DNA from: Roseateles sp. SL47
Lineage (GTDB): Bacteria > Pseudomonadota > Gammaproteobacteria > Burkholderiales > Burkholderiaceae_C
Reading direction: 5' to 3'
Length of the DNA stretch: 64,000 nucleotides
Assembly: GCF_026625885.1 (NCBI RefSeq)
Contig: NZ_CP113068.1
Location: forward strand, 6,014,001-6,078,000
Within the stretch, counting starts at the first letter, position 1. Every line of letters begins with the position of its first letter. The notes beneath the pieces are model-generated. The model was not told the origin of the DNA. It was given only the letters and a program-made list of their open reading frames with translations, and ran no database searches. This document shows positions 27,892-37,398 of this stretch, piece after piece. A program made the translations under genes and the position numbers.

Positions 27892-28482
27892 TCAGGCGCC
27901 AAACGGTGTCGGCTCCGGCTGCTGCGGCGGACGGGCCTGGAACTGGGCCACATTGATTTCATACAGCAGGCTGGCGGCTTCGCCGGGATGGTCGGCCACC
28001 GAGCCCTTGAGCCGCAGGCCCAATCGTTCCACCGTCTTGCGGGCGGCCGTGTTGCCCGGGGGCAGCAGTGACTGCACCTCGCCGGACTTGAGGTCCCGAA
28101 ACGCCATCTGCAAGGCGGCCAGCGACATTTCAGCCGCATAACCACACCCCCAGAAATCAGACCGGAAATGGAACTCCAGCAGCAGGGAGGGCACCCCGGT
28201 GACCAGCGCGCGGCTCAATCCACCAAACCCGATGGCGCCCCATTCAGGATGCTCCCGCAACTGAACGGCCCACGGACCAAAACCATCCGCCGCCCACAAC
28301 GCCTGCCAATGCGCCAGACGGGCCGCTGCCCCCGTGCTCTCCGTGCCAAAGCGCAGATTGGCCGGGTCGGTAAGCGCTTCATGCAGCGATCGAAGATCGG
28401 CAGGGTGAGGCGCTCTCAGACGCAGGCGGGACGTGAACACGTCCGGCGCCAGACCAGCAGAGGGGGAATGCGGCATAAACAT
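27892..28482 (-). CDS. GNAT family N-acetyltransferase (RimJ/RimL-like)
   Basis: A 196-residue acetyltransferase. It opens with the RimJ/RimL-type phrase FTSRLRLRAPHPADLRSLHE. It continues with EWGAIGFGGLSRAL, EFHFRSDFWGCGYAAEMSLA (acetyl-CoA loop region) and NTAARKTVERLGLRLKGSVA, the standard order of GNAT motifs. The substrate is unknown. Two close ATGs (MFMPHSPS) are possible starts; the extension upstream to 28629 lacks family character. Confidence 0.85.
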   Translation of the reverse strand: MFMPHSPSAGLAPDVFTSRLRLRAPHPADLRSLHEALTDPANLRFGTESTGAAARLAHWQALWAADGFGPWAVQLREHPEWGAIGFGGLSRALVTGVPSLLLEFHFRSDFWGCGYAAEMSLAALQMAFRDLKSGEVQSLLPPGNTAARKTVERLGLRLKGSVADHPGEAASLLYEINVAQFQARPPQQPEPTPFGA

Positions 28483-28724
28483 AGGGTTAGTACTTAAATT
28501 ATGCGCTCCTCTTGGCTTCCAAGGCCATCTGTGGTGGTTGGCCGACTCTAATGTCGGGCTTTGTGCCGGTTGGCGAACATTGGCCGACCATTCAACGCCA
28601 AAGCGTCCGAGAAACGGACCATTCATCACCCAATCGTGTCGGATTCACGAAGCAGCTGACATCCGCCCGAGGCCCCTGGTTGAGTGACATCCACTTGCTT
28701 GTGGGGGCGGGGGCGACTCATATA

Positions 28725-28740
28725 CTGTATGCCCATACAG
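28725..28740 (+). promoter_or_regulatory. LexA (SOS) box upstream of imuA
   Basis: The sequence CTGTATGCCCATACAG is an exact CTGT-N8-ACAG LexA operator and a full palindrome except for its centre. A TATACT -10 box at 28721-28726 overlaps it, with a possible TTGTGG -35 at 28699-28704 (16-bp spacer), so bound LexA would block RNA polymerase. It lies 12 bp before the imuA ATG. Confidence 0.93.
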
Positions 28741-28752
28741 TCTTTTTTCATC

Positions 28753-29616
28753 ATGTCTTCCCAGCTTGCCGAGGTGGGGGCCTGGCCCTCTCCAGCGGGA
28801 CTGCTGTCCCCTTCACAAAATGCCGGCCGCCCCGATGCCGTGCCCCTGCCACCCACCGTGGCGGAGGCCTTGTGGCGGGGTGATTCGCTGGGCCGGTCGT
28901 GCAACAGCCGCTGGTCCAGCGGTTTTCCGGCGCTGGATGCGGAACTGCCGGATGGCGGCTGGCCCTCGCGCCAGGTCACCGAGATTCTGCAACCCCAGTT
29001 CTCACTGGCCGAATGGCGGCTGGTGGGGCCGGCCTTGCGGGAGGTGGTGGCGCAAGGGGCTGCGGTCGTGCTGGTGGGCCCGCCCAAACGGCCGCACCTG
29101 CCGGGATTGATGCATCTCGGGCTGGGCGAACGGCAGTTGGTCTGGATCCAGGCCCAGGCGCCTTCGGAACGCCTGTGGTGTACCGAGCAGTTGATCAAGT
29201 CCAATGCGGCCGGTGCCATCATGGCCTGGCTGCCGCAGGCCTCGCCGGAACAGTTGCGCCGCCTGCAGGTGCTGGCCCAGTCGTTTGACGGGCCGGTCTT
29301 TCTCTTCCGGCCGCTGCAGGCCCGGCACGACCCGTCGCCTGCGCCCTTGCGGGTGTCGGTGGAGATGGATGTGGACTGGCAACTGCGCGTGACCCTGCTC
29401 AAGCGCAAAGGGCCTGCCCATGAGCAACCGGTGATGCTGCCCTCCATTCCTGGCGGGCTGGAGCTGGTGCTGACGCCGCGGGTGATGCGGCCCAGCGATT
29501 GGCTGTCCCACCCACAGCGGGTGCCGGCCTCGGCACCGTTGGTGGCCTCGGCCCCTGTTGCGAAGGAGGTCCGCCATGCTGTGGGTCGCCCTGATTCTTC
29601 CGCCCTCTCCTACTGA
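28753..29616 (+). CDS. imuA: SOS mutagenesis protein ImuA
   Basis: ImuA is the RecA/SulA-like accessory protein of the ImuA-ImuB-DnaE2 translesion mutasome. The 287-residue protein shows the phrases WRGDSLGRSC, GFPALDAELPDGGWPSRQVT, AAVVLVGPPKRPHLPGL and LWCTEQLIKSNAAGAIMAWL. Its C-terminal part (DVDWQLRVTLLKRKGPAHE) resembles the ImuA tail. The start MSSQLAEV lies just behind the LexA box; earlier in-frame starts would place the operator inside the gene. It overlaps imuB by 41 nt. Confidence 0.9.
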   Translation: MSSQLAEVGAWPSPAGLLSPSQNAGRPDAVPLPPTVAEALWRGDSLGRSCNSRWSSGFPALDAELPDGGWPSRQVTEILQPQFSLAEWRLVGPALREVVAQGAAVVLVGPPKRPHLPGLMHLGLGERQLVWIQAQAPSERLWCTEQLIKSNAAGAIMAWLPQASPEQLRRLQVLAQSFDGPVFLFRPLQARHDPSPAPLRVSVEMDVDWQLRVTLLKRKGPAHEQPVMLPSIPGGLELVLTPRVMRPSDWLSHPQRVPASAPLVASAPVAKEVRHAVGRPDSSALSY

Positions 29617-30916
29617 CGATCCCAAGGCGCCTGCGGTGGTCTCGCCAGATGCCCAGCGGGGCCTGGCGATGTGGTGCCTGCAGTTCACACCCCGTGTGGC
29701 CCGTATGGAAGACGCGGTGGTGATGGAGGTAGCGGCCAGCCTGCGCCTGTTTCGTGGACGCGCGGCCCTCCAGGCCCGCCTGGCCGATGAAGCCCCGGAC
29801 CTGGGCGTGTGCAGCATCGGCTGGGCCTCCACGGCCACGGCAGCGCTGATCCTGGCCCGCTGCGGCATCAAGGGTGTGGGAGACCGGCTGCTGCAGGCGG
29901 TGCTGGATCCACTGCCGCTGGGCACCCTGAGTGCTGCAGCCGTCCATGCCCCTGCGCTCAGCCGCGCGGGTGTGCGCACCCTGGGGCAACTGCGCCAACT
30001 GCCACGTGGCGGCATCAGCCGCCGCTTTGGCGCGGGCGTCCTGGCCGCCCTGGACCAGGCCTACGGCTTGCGGCCCGAAGTCCATGGCTGGGAAGCTTTG
30101 CCGGAGGACTTCCATGCCCGCCTGGAGCTGCCCAGCCGGGAAGACCGTGCCCCCGCCCTGCTGATGAGCGCACGGCCTTTGCTGATGCAGCTGTGCGGGT
30201 GGCTGGCCGCGCGCCATGCCGGCGCCACCGGCATCACCCTGCATTGGGTGCACGACTCCATGCGCGCCCGGGACATCGGTGATCACGGCCAGTTGACCGT
30301 GCGGACGGCCGAGCCCATTCGCGAGCTGGAGCATTTCTGCCGGCTGCTGGCCGAGCATCTGGCCAAGACGGCATTGCTGGCTCCGGTGGGGGAACTGCGG
30401 CTGGAAGCCGTGGGGGTGCAGGCGCTGACGGAAGACAGCGCCTCACTGCTGCCGGATGAGGTCCGTACCGGCGAAACGCTGTATCTCACGCTGGAACGCA
30501 TTGCCGCCCGGCTGGGGCCGGAGCGTGTGATGCAGCCCGCACTGGCGGACGACCACCGGCTGGAATGGATGACGCGCTGGCAACCCTCCGACCCGGCCAC
30601 GCACCAACGCAAAAGCCGCCCACGCCCCTGTGCGGCGCCGCAAACCCCGGAACCCACCTTCCTGCTGGATGCACCGCTGCGGCTGGCCGTGCGGGATCAC
30701 CGCCCGCAGTACCAGGGCATGCTCACCTTGCTGATCGGGCCAGACCGGGTCGAAGGCGGCTGGTGGGATCGACTGCCGGATGACACCCCGGGCCATCGCA
30801 ACGTCCTGCGCGACTATTGGGTGGCGGTCAATGCAAACGCCGGGGTGCTGGCCATCTTCCAGGAGCGCCTGGCCGATGGCGAGGGTGCCTGGTATCTGCA
30901 CGGCATCTACGCCTGA
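29576..30916 (+). CDS. imuB: Y-family polymerase-like protein ImuB
   Basis: ImuB is a Y-family polymerase homologue without catalytic residues that bridges DnaE2 to the beta clamp. The 446-residue protein starts MLWVALILPPSP, where active enzymes have an Asp-rich first motif. It keeps the little-finger-like and helix-hairpin-helix segments (ARCGIKGVGDRLLQAVLDPL; AGVRTLGQLRQLPRGGISRR). A strong site AAGGAGGT at 29563-29570 selects ATG 29576. Translation begins inside imuA, and dnaE2 follows by 15 bp. Confidence 0.92.
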   Translation: MLWVALILPPSPTDDPKAPAVVSPDAQRGLAMWCLQFTPRVARMEDAVVMEVAASLRLFRGRAALQARLADEAPDLGVCSIGWASTATAALILARCGIKGVGDRLLQAVLDPLPLGTLSAAAVHAPALSRAGVRTLGQLRQLPRGGISRRFGAGVLAALDQAYGLRPEVHGWEALPEDFHARLELPSREDRAPALLMSARPLLMQLCGWLAARHAGATGITLHWVHDSMRARDIGDHGQLTVRTAEPIRELEHFCRLLAEHLAKTALLAPVGELRLEAVGVQALTEDSASLLPDEVRTGETLYLTLERIAARLGPERVMQPALADDHRLEWMTRWQPSDPATHQRKSRPRPCAAPQTPEPTFLLDAPLRLAVRDHRPQYQGMLTLLIGPDRVEGGWWDRLPDDTPGHRNVLRDYWVAVNANAGVLAIFQERLADGEGAWYLHGIYA

Positions 30917-30931
30917 TGGGGAGCGCCCAGC

Positions 30932-33900
30932 ATGAGCCCGCCCTCCGCAGACCGGTCTGCGGCCCCCCGCCCGTCCTTGGACCTTTCCAGCACCGCCGCT
31001 GCGTCCGCCGCTGAAGCGCCGCAGCTGCCGGACTATGCCGAGCTGCGCTGCATCAGCAACTTCAGTTTCCTGAAGGGCGCGAGCTGGCCGGAAGAGCTGG
31101 TGGAGCGGGCCAAGGCCCTGGGCTACCAGGCGCTGGCGCTGACCGATGAATGCAGCATGGCCGGCATGGTGCGAGCGCATGTCGCGGCCAAGGCGCATGG
31201 AGTGCGGCTGCTGGTGGGCAGCCAGTTCGAGGTGCAGGAGGCGTCCTGCGATTTCACGCTGGTGGTGCTGGCCTGCAACCTCAATGGCTACGGCAATCTG
31301 TGCCAGCTGATTTCCCGCCTGCGACGTGCCAGCGACAAAGGCACCTACCGCTGCACGCTGCGCGACATCGGCCCGCAGGACCTCGATGACTGCGTGGTGG
31401 TGGCCTGCCCGGACCGGTTTGCCCAGCCGGAGCCGCTGATGGCGCTGGCGCGCTGGCTGCTGTTGCGCTTCATCGGGCGCTGCTGGCTGGGCGTGGACCA
31501 GTTGCGTCGCAGTGATGACGAAATCCGTTTGCTGCGTCTGCGGGAGCTGAGCGCCCTCACCGAAATTCCGCTGGTGGCGGTGGGCAATGTCACGATGCAT
31601 GTGCGCAGCCGCAAGCCCCTGCAGGACGTGCTCACGGCCACGCGGCTGTGCAAACCGCTCACCGAATGCGGCCAGGCACTGGAGCGCAATGCCGAGCGGC
31701 ATCTGCGCGCCCGGGGGCGCCTGGGCATCAGCTTCCCGCCGGACCTGCTGGCCGAAACGCTGCAGGTGGCGGCGCGCTGCGACTTCAGCCTGGACGAGTT
31801 GCGCTACCGCTATCCCGATGAAGTGGTGCCGGACGGCGAGACCCCCGCTTCGCACCTGCGCCGCCTCACCTATGAGGGCGCAGGACGCCGCTGGCCACAG
31901 GGCATCCCGGCGGCCATCAGCGAGCAGATCGAACGCGAACTCACGCTCATCGAGGAACTGCACTATGAGCATTACTTCCTCACCGTGGCCGACATCGTCG
32001 AGTTTGCGCGCTCCCAGGGCATTCTCTGCCAGGGCCGGGGCAGCGCGGCCAACTCGGTGGTCTGCTACTGCACAGGTGTCACCGAGGTGGACCCGGGCCG
32101 GATGCAGGTGCTGTTTGAGCGCTTCATCAGCAAGGAACGCAACGAGCCGCCGGACATCGACATCGACTTCGAGCACGAACGCCGCGAGGAAGTCATCCAG
32201 TACCTCTACCGCAAATACACCCGGGACCGTGCCGCGCTGGCGGCGGTGGTCATTTCCTACCGGGTCAAGAGTGCGTTGCGAGATGTGGGCAAGGCGCTGG
32301 GATTCGACCCGGAAGCGCTGGATGCGCTCTGCAGCAACCACCAGTGGTGGGACGGCATGGACATTGATGCCGAGCGCCTGGCCGAGGTGGGGCTGGACAT
32401 GCAGCAATTGGCCGTGCGCCAACTGCTGGACCTCACCCGCACCCTGCTGGGATTCCCGCGGCATCTCTCGCAGCATCCCGGCGGTTTTGTGCTGACACAA
32501 GGCCCGCTGACCCGCATGGTGCCGGTGGAAAACGCCTCCATGCCGGACCGCACCGTCATTGAATGGGACAAGGACGACCTGGACGCAGTGGGCCTGCTCA
32601 AGGTGGATGTGCTGGGTCTGGGCATGCTGACGGCCCTGCGCAAGACGCTGGCGCTGATCAGCGAGCGGGATGGGGATGTATTGGGTCTGCAGGACATTCC
32701 GTCGGAAGACCGCAAGACCTACGAGATGATCTCGCGGGCCGACACCATCGGGGTCTTCCAGATCGAAAGCCGGGCGCAGCGCAGCATGCTGCCACGGCTC
32801 AAGCCCCGCTGCTTCTACGACCTGGTGATCGAGGTGGCCATCGTGCGGCCGGGCCCCATCCAGGGCGGCATGGTGCATCCCTACCTGCAGCGGCGTCAGC
32901 AGCTGGAGCCGGTGGACTATCCCAGCGAGGCCTTGAAGGTGGTGCTGGAGCGCACCCTGGGGGTGCCGGTCTTCCAGGAGCAGGTCATGCAGATTGCCAT
33001 GGTGGCGGCCGGCTTCACGGGCGGGGAGGCGGATGGTCTGCGGCGCTCGATGGCCGCCTGGAAACGCAAGGGCGGGCTGCAGAAGTACTACGACAAGATC
33101 GTGCAGGGCATGACCTCGCGGGGTTATCAGCTGGAATTTGCGCAGGCCATCTTCGAGCAGATCAAAGGGTTCTCGGAATACGGCTTTCCGGAATCGCATG
33201 CAGCTTCATTTGCCTTGCTGGTCTACAGCAGCAGTTGGCTCAAATGCCATCGGCCGACCGAATTCCTGGCGGGCATGCTCAATTCGCAGCCGCTGGGTTT
33301 TTACTCCCCCAGCCAGTTGGTGCAGGATGCACAGCGCCATGGCGTGGTGGTGTTGCCACCGGACGTGATGTACAGCGATTGGGACTGCACCCTGGAACCC
33401 TGCGAAGCCAGCCGTGCGGCGGACAGCCACGCCACCGACAGCCCCGCCGAGCAGAGATCGATGCGGCGCACGCCGATGGCGGTGCGGCTGGGCCTGCGGC
33501 TGGTGAAGGGGTTGCAGAAGGCCTCCGCACAAGCCATTCAGGAGGCACGTGCCCAAGCGCCATTTGACGATGCGGAGGATGTGGCCAGGCGGGCCGGCCT
33601 GAACCAGCAGCAGATGACGATGCTGGCGTCGGGGGACGCCCTGGCGAGCCTGAGCGGACACCGCCGCCAGCAGATGTGGGATGCGGCCGCCCAGCATGCG
33701 CCCCCGCCGCTGCTGCGCTCGGCACCGGTGCAGGAGGATTTTCTGGAACTGCCGCAGGCACCGGAGGGTGAGGACATCGTCTTTGACTATGCCTCGCTGG
33801 GCCTGACGCTGCGCAGCCATCCGCTGGCGCTGTTGCGGCCCTTGCTGCAGCAACGCCGGCTGATGACGGCGGCCGAGCTGGATGCCTCACCGGATGGACG

Positions 33901-34180
33901 GGTGGTGCGCGGGTGCGGCATCGTCACCGTCAAGCAGCAGCCGGCAACGGCCAAGGGCACCATCTTCATCTCGCTGGAAGACGAGACCGGCGATGTGCAG
34001 GTGATCGTGCACCGCAAGCTGTGGCAGCGGCAGCGTCAGGTGATGCTGCATGCACGGCTGCTGGCGGTGCGGGGGCAGTGGCAGCGCAAGGGGGAGGTGC
34101 GCAACCTCATCGCGGGTTATCTGGAAGACCTCACGCCGCTGCTGGGGCGTCTGCAGACGGAAAGCCGCGATTTCCACTGA
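30932..34180 (+). CDS. dnaE2: Error-prone DNA polymerase DnaE2
   Basis: DnaE2 is the catalytic subunit of the SOS mutasome, a C-family polymerase for lesion bypass. The 1082-residue protein has the PHP domain first (AELRCISNFSFLKGASWPEE), then the polymerase core with the acidic motif NEPPDIDIDFEHERREEV. Later segments are QHPGGFVLT, VRPGPIQGGMVHPYL and a helix-hairpin-helix near 860. A C-terminal OB-fold contains FISLEDETGDVQVIVHRKLW. Compared with DnaE1 it lacks the long clamp-binding tail. The N-terminus has ~30 extra Ser/Ala/Pro residues before the PHP domain. Confidence 0.96.
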   Translation: MSPPSADRSAAPRPSLDLSSTAAASAAEAPQLPDYAELRCISNFSFLKGASWPEELVERAKALGYQALALTDECSMAGMVRAHVAAKAHGVRLLVGSQFEVQEASCDFTLVVLACNLNGYGNLCQLISRLRRASDKGTYRCTLRDIGPQDLDDCVVVACPDRFAQPEPLMALARWLLLRFIGRCWLGVDQLRRSDDEIRLLRLRELSALTEIPLVAVGNVTMHVRSRKPLQDVLTATRLCKPLTECGQALERNAERHLRARGRLGISFPPDLLAETLQVAARCDFSLDELRYRYPDEVVPDGETPASHLRRLTYEGAGRRWPQGIPAAISEQIERELTLIEELHYEHYFLTVADIVEFARSQGILCQGRGSAANSVVCYCTGVTEVDPGRMQVLFERFISKERNEPPDIDIDFEHERREEVIQYLYRKYTRDRAALAAVVISYRVKSALRDVGKALGFDPEALDALCSNHQWWDGMDIDAERLAEVGLDMQQLAVRQLLDLTRTLLGFPRHLSQHPGGFVLTQGPLTRMVPVENASMPDRTVIEWDKDDLDAVGLLKVDVLGLGMLTALRKTLALISERDGDVLGLQDIPSEDRKTYEMISRADTIGVFQIESRAQRSMLPRLKPRCFYDLVIEVAIVRPGPIQGGMVHPYLQRRQQLEPVDYPSEALKVVLERTLGVPVFQEQVMQIAMVAAGFTGGEADGLRRSMAAWKRKGGLQKYYDKIVQGMTSRGYQLEFAQAIFEQIKGFSEYGFPESHAASFALLVYSSSWLKCHRPTEFLAGMLNSQPLGFYSPSQLVQDAQRHGVVVLPPDVMYSDWDCTLEPCEASRAADSHATDSPAEQRSMRRTPMAVRLGLRLVKGLQKASAQAIQEARAQAPFDDAEDVARRAGLNQQQMTMLASGDALASLSGHRRQQMWDAAAQHAPPPLLRSAPVQEDFLELPQAPEGEDIVFDYASLGLTLRSHPLALLRPLLQQRRLMTAAELDASPDGRVVRGCGIVTVKQQPATAKGTIFISLEDETGDVQVIVHRKLWQRQRQVMLHARLLAVRGQWQRKGEVRNLIAGYLEDLTPLLGRLQTESRDFH

Positions 34181-34349
34181 CCCGCGGCGCCCCCCCTTCA
34201 ACGGCTTGCCCCCTTCAACGGCGGGCCCCCACACCGGCGCGCAGGTCTTGTCGAATCCATGCAGGATGAGCCGAAGTGGCCACTCCACGCGCACCCTTGC
34301 AGTGATCGCGAGGAGGTGCAGGTGTTCTGAAGAAGCGCACAATGGCCGC

Positions 34350-34718
34350 ATGTCGACCGCCTTCATCTACCTGAAGCTCCCCACCCACGAGCTTCCTGCG
34401 GACCATCGCCTGGAAGACCGCATCGACCAGACCCTGCGCGACGCGGGCCTGGGCACGGTCCTGGGCTGGGGAAGCTCCTTGGGCGACGCCCCTCCGGGGC
34501 AGATGCGGCCGCTCGCCTTCCTGCGCATCGACATCGAAGCGGAAGATCTGGACGGTGCACGCTTGCTACTCCGGCAGTTGCTTCCGGAGGTGGGGGTTCC
34601 GGTGGGGACGGAACTTCACTTCACCCGCGCTCATCAGCCGCTCCAGGATGTGCTGGAGCCCACCGGCTGGCGGCTGGAGACGCTACTGCCGGGGGCCAAG
34701 CGGGCCTTTCCGCGCTGA
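34350..34718 (+). CDS. Hypothetical protein
   Basis: A 122-residue soluble protein beginning MSTAFIYLKLPTHELPADHR. The pattern (beta strand, helix LEDRIDQTLRDAG, strand FLRIDIEA, helix DGARLLLRQLLPE, strand TELHFT) suggests a small alpha/beta ferredoxin-like fold. No signal or membrane segment is seen. It follows dnaE2 by about 170 bp and is not obviously part of the SOS cassette. Function unknown. Confidence 0.65.
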   Translation: MSTAFIYLKLPTHELPADHRLEDRIDQTLRDAGLGTVLGWGSSLGDAPPGQMRPLAFLRIDIEAEDLDGARLLLRQLLPEVGVPVGTELHFTRAHQPLQDVLEPTGWRLETLLPGAKRAFPR

Positions 34719-34859
34719 ATCCAGCCCCCTCAGTGAGGACGCGCTCAACGCCTCCTGGTTCTTGACGGAAGAGGCTTTCACGTCCCCCCGAAAATCCGTA
34801 ACGCTCGTTACCCGGATCCCCGTCACGGCGCAAAATCCCCCACGCACAATCCAGCGCCG

Positions 34860-36322
34860 ATGCCTGCCACTGTCACTGCCCACACCCCCACCCTGCGCGT
34901 CGAACTTCACCCCACGGGGGTCCGCCTGGGTGCAGACGCGCCGCTCCTGCGCAGCCGCCTGCTGCCCAGATTGATCGCCGCGCTGCTCCAGGCGCACGAA
35001 GAAGGCCTGGCCCGCCGAGACAGCCCTTGCAGCCGCGCCGACCTCTGCGCCCGCATGGCGGGCATGGCCGAACTTCACCGCACGCAGGTGTGGCGAGCCA
35101 TGGCCCAACTGGCGGAGACGCCGCTCAGTGCGCTCATTGCCGCTCAAACCCCCAGTGGTGGCCCCTTCTGGCTGCACCAGCCGCTGCTGGCCCGCTGCAG
35201 CTTCCATCTCGACAGCGGCGCGCCGGCCCAGGGCGCTGCCCTTGCCGACTGGCTGGGCCAACGCCTGCCCCAGCCCCCGGCCGCTCCCCCCCCCTCATCC
35301 CCTGGGCCTACACCGAAGCGCTTGCCCGCGCCGACCACCTGCTCGACCGTGGCGAGCTCTACCCTGCCCGGCTTGCCCTCCAACAAGCCGCCCCGCACCA
35401 GCCCCCCCACGACCCGCTGGCCGCCGCGGCACTGGGCTGGCGCCGTGCCCGTATCGCCCGACGCCTTGGGGACTGGGGCGCCCTGCAGGATGAGCTGCGC
35501 GACCTCTCCCACACCCTCAACGACCCGCGCCTCCCCGCCCCCGAACGCCTGCAACTCCAGGCCCGCATCGCCATCCTTGCGGCGTGGCACTGGTATGGGA
35601 GCCTGGGCCAGCCCGCTGCGGCGCTGGCGCGGCTGGAAGAGGTGCCCCCCAACGCGCTGGCCTTTGACCCCACCCTCCGCTGCGACCACGGCAACCTTCG
35701 CGGCATTGCCCTGCGGGAGCTCGCTCTGGCGCAATCCGACCCCGCGCTCGCCGCCGCCTCCCTGGCCGCGCTGGGCGACGCCCTGCGCAGTGCCTCACTC
35801 GCCGGCCTGCCCGATGCGCTGCAGATCTGCGCCGCCAACCTCGCGCACGGCATCGGGCAGCTCTCTCATGCCGGCCTGCTCGACAGCGCGGCCAGCGTGC
35901 AGGAAGCACTGCGGTGGCTGCTGCTCAGCGACGTCATCTGCACCCGCTGGCAATTGGGCCGCAGTTCCCTGCTCAACACCATCTTTCTGCTGCGCCTGTG
36001 CGGCCTTGGCGGCTTGCGTTTTGCCGTGCTGCGCCGCCTGGCCGAAGACGCAGGACAGCCCTTGCAAGCCGACTCCTACGCCGCCCTTGCCGCGCAGCGA
36101 TGGGACGCCTGCCGGGGGCGCCAATCGCAGATTCCGGCTGACCAGCGCTGCGCCTTTCTGCTGCTCTGGGCCCGCCATGCGGCGGCGGAATGCGACAGCT
36201 TCAGCGCGGCCGACCTCATCCGCCAGGCGCGCCTGCAGGCCCGCAAGCTGCGCGACCCGCAAGCCCGCCAGCGCTACCTCGATGAAGCCGATGCCCTGAG
36301 CCCGCAACCGCAACGCGCGTAA
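34860..36322 (+). pseudogene. Helical-repeat protein gene broken by a frameshift at a C9 tract (possibly phase-variable)
   Basis: Protein-like sequence runs in one frame from ATG 34860 (MPATVTAHTPTLRVELHPTG; RAMAQLAETPLSALIAAQTP) to about 35290. It continues in a second frame from 35294 (LIPWAYTEALARADHLLDRG) to the stop at 36322 (DEADALSPQPQRA). Each frame turns to Pro/Arg-rich nonsense outside its part. The switch falls in a run of nine C; ten C, or a -1 ribosomal slip, would restore one protein of ~487 residues. The C-terminal part is all helical (SLAALGDALRSASLAGLPDA) and TPR-like. I do not recognise the family. A true mutation, phase variation and a sequencing error are all open. Confidence 0.65.
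35286..35294 (+). repeat. Poly-C tract (C9) at the frameshift point
   Basis: Nine consecutive C lie exactly where coding potential changes frame in the surrounding gene. C10 or C7 would join the two frames. Such tracts slip readily during replication. Confidence 0.9.
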
Positions 36323-36404
36323 CCGCACTTGAGCGCCCGGGCAAGGCCGCTGCGCACAACACTGAAGCCCTCGACACACTTGCCGCCACGAGCGCTTCAA
36401 CACC

Positions 36405-37325
36405 ATGCTTCAACGCCTGCCACGCCACCCTCTCGCTGCCCTGTTTGCCGGTGCCTGCCTCGTCCTCGGCGGCTGCAATGCCGCCACGGCCCAGGCCGAT
36501 GGCAGCACGGCCACCCCCACCCCCACCCCCACCCCCACGCCCTCGACCACCAACAGCCGCAAGGCCGACGCCGACGCCGACCGCCGCGAACGATGGACCA
36601 CACGCCCCGAGCTGCAGCGCGGCTTCAACGCCCTCAACACCCACGGCACGCTGGTGCTGATGGACAGCAGCTCGCGGCAATGGATGGCCTCGGACGCTGT
36701 CCGGGCCTATGCCGGATATGTCCCGGCCTCCACCTTCAAGATCCCCATGTCCCTCATCGCACTGGAAACCGGCGTGGCCCAGGACGAGAACACCAGCTTC
36801 CAGTGGGACGGCAAGAAGCGCAGCATGCCGGACTGGAATCGCGACCAGACCCTGGCGTCCGCCTACAAGGTCTCCGCCGTCTGGGTCTTCCAGCACCTGG
36901 CCCGTACCGTGGGCCAGCCCACCGTGCAGCAATTCCTCTACGACTTCCGTTATGGCAATGCCAAAGCCGGTCCGGTGGGAGACACCTTCTGGCTGGAGGG
37001 AGACCTGCGCATCAGCGCCGTGGGCCAGATTGAATTCCTGCGGCGCCTGCATGACCGCGAACTGCCCCTCTCCGACTCCACCTACGCCACCGCCCGCACG
37101 GTCATGCGACGCGACACGGGCCCCGGCTGGACGCTCTACGCCAAGACCGGCTGGAGCACCAGCTCGGAGCCCGCCATCGGCTGGTTCGTGGGATGGCTGG
37201 AGCGCGACCGTGACCCGCGCCCCATCTACTTCGCCCTCAACATGGACATGCTGAAGAGCTCCCTCGGCCCCAAGCGCGAAGCCGTCGTCAAGGACAGCCT
37301 GCGCTCGCTGGGCTACCTGGACTGA
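36405..37325 (+). CDS. Class D (OXA-type) beta-lactamase, putative lipoprotein
   Basis: A 306-residue serine beta-lactamase. All class D motifs are present: S109-T-F-K112 (nucleophile and the lysine that becomes carboxylated), S157-A-V159, Y183-G-N185 and K247-T-G249, plus FWLEGDLRIS in the region of the carboxylate-stabilising Trp. The N-terminus has a lipobox LVLGGC with Cys24, so an outer-membrane lipoprotein is likely. A (Pro-Thr)5 linker and an acidic ADADADRR stretch follow. No regulator or mobile element is adjacent, which suggests an intrinsic gene. The drugs it hydrolyses cannot be told from sequence. Confidence 0.93.
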   Translation: MLQRLPRHPLAALFAGACLVLGGCNAATAQADGSTATPTPTPTPTPSTTNSRKADADADRRERWTTRPELQRGFNALNTHGTLVLMDSSSRQWMASDAVRAYAGYVPASTFKIPMSLIALETGVAQDENTSFQWDGKKRSMPDWNRDQTLASAYKVSAVWVFQHLARTVGQPTVQQFLYDFRYGNAKAGPVGDTFWLEGDLRISAVGQIEFLRRLHDRELPLSDSTYATARTVMRRDTGPGWTLYAKTGWSTSSEPAIGWFVGWLERDRDPRPIYFALNMDMLKSSLGPKREAVVKDSLRSLGYLD

Positions 37326-37398
37326 CCGACATCAGCACGGGGCCAGGGCGGATGCCCGATACTTGCCTGCGTCATTCATCCCTGCAGGCAGGTCCCTC

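Noticed and set aside
30443..33199. 918-codon minus-strand open frame across imuB and dnaE2
   Set aside because: Shadow of the strong plus-strand coding; composition is His/Gln/Arg-rich without domains and it crosses two real genes.
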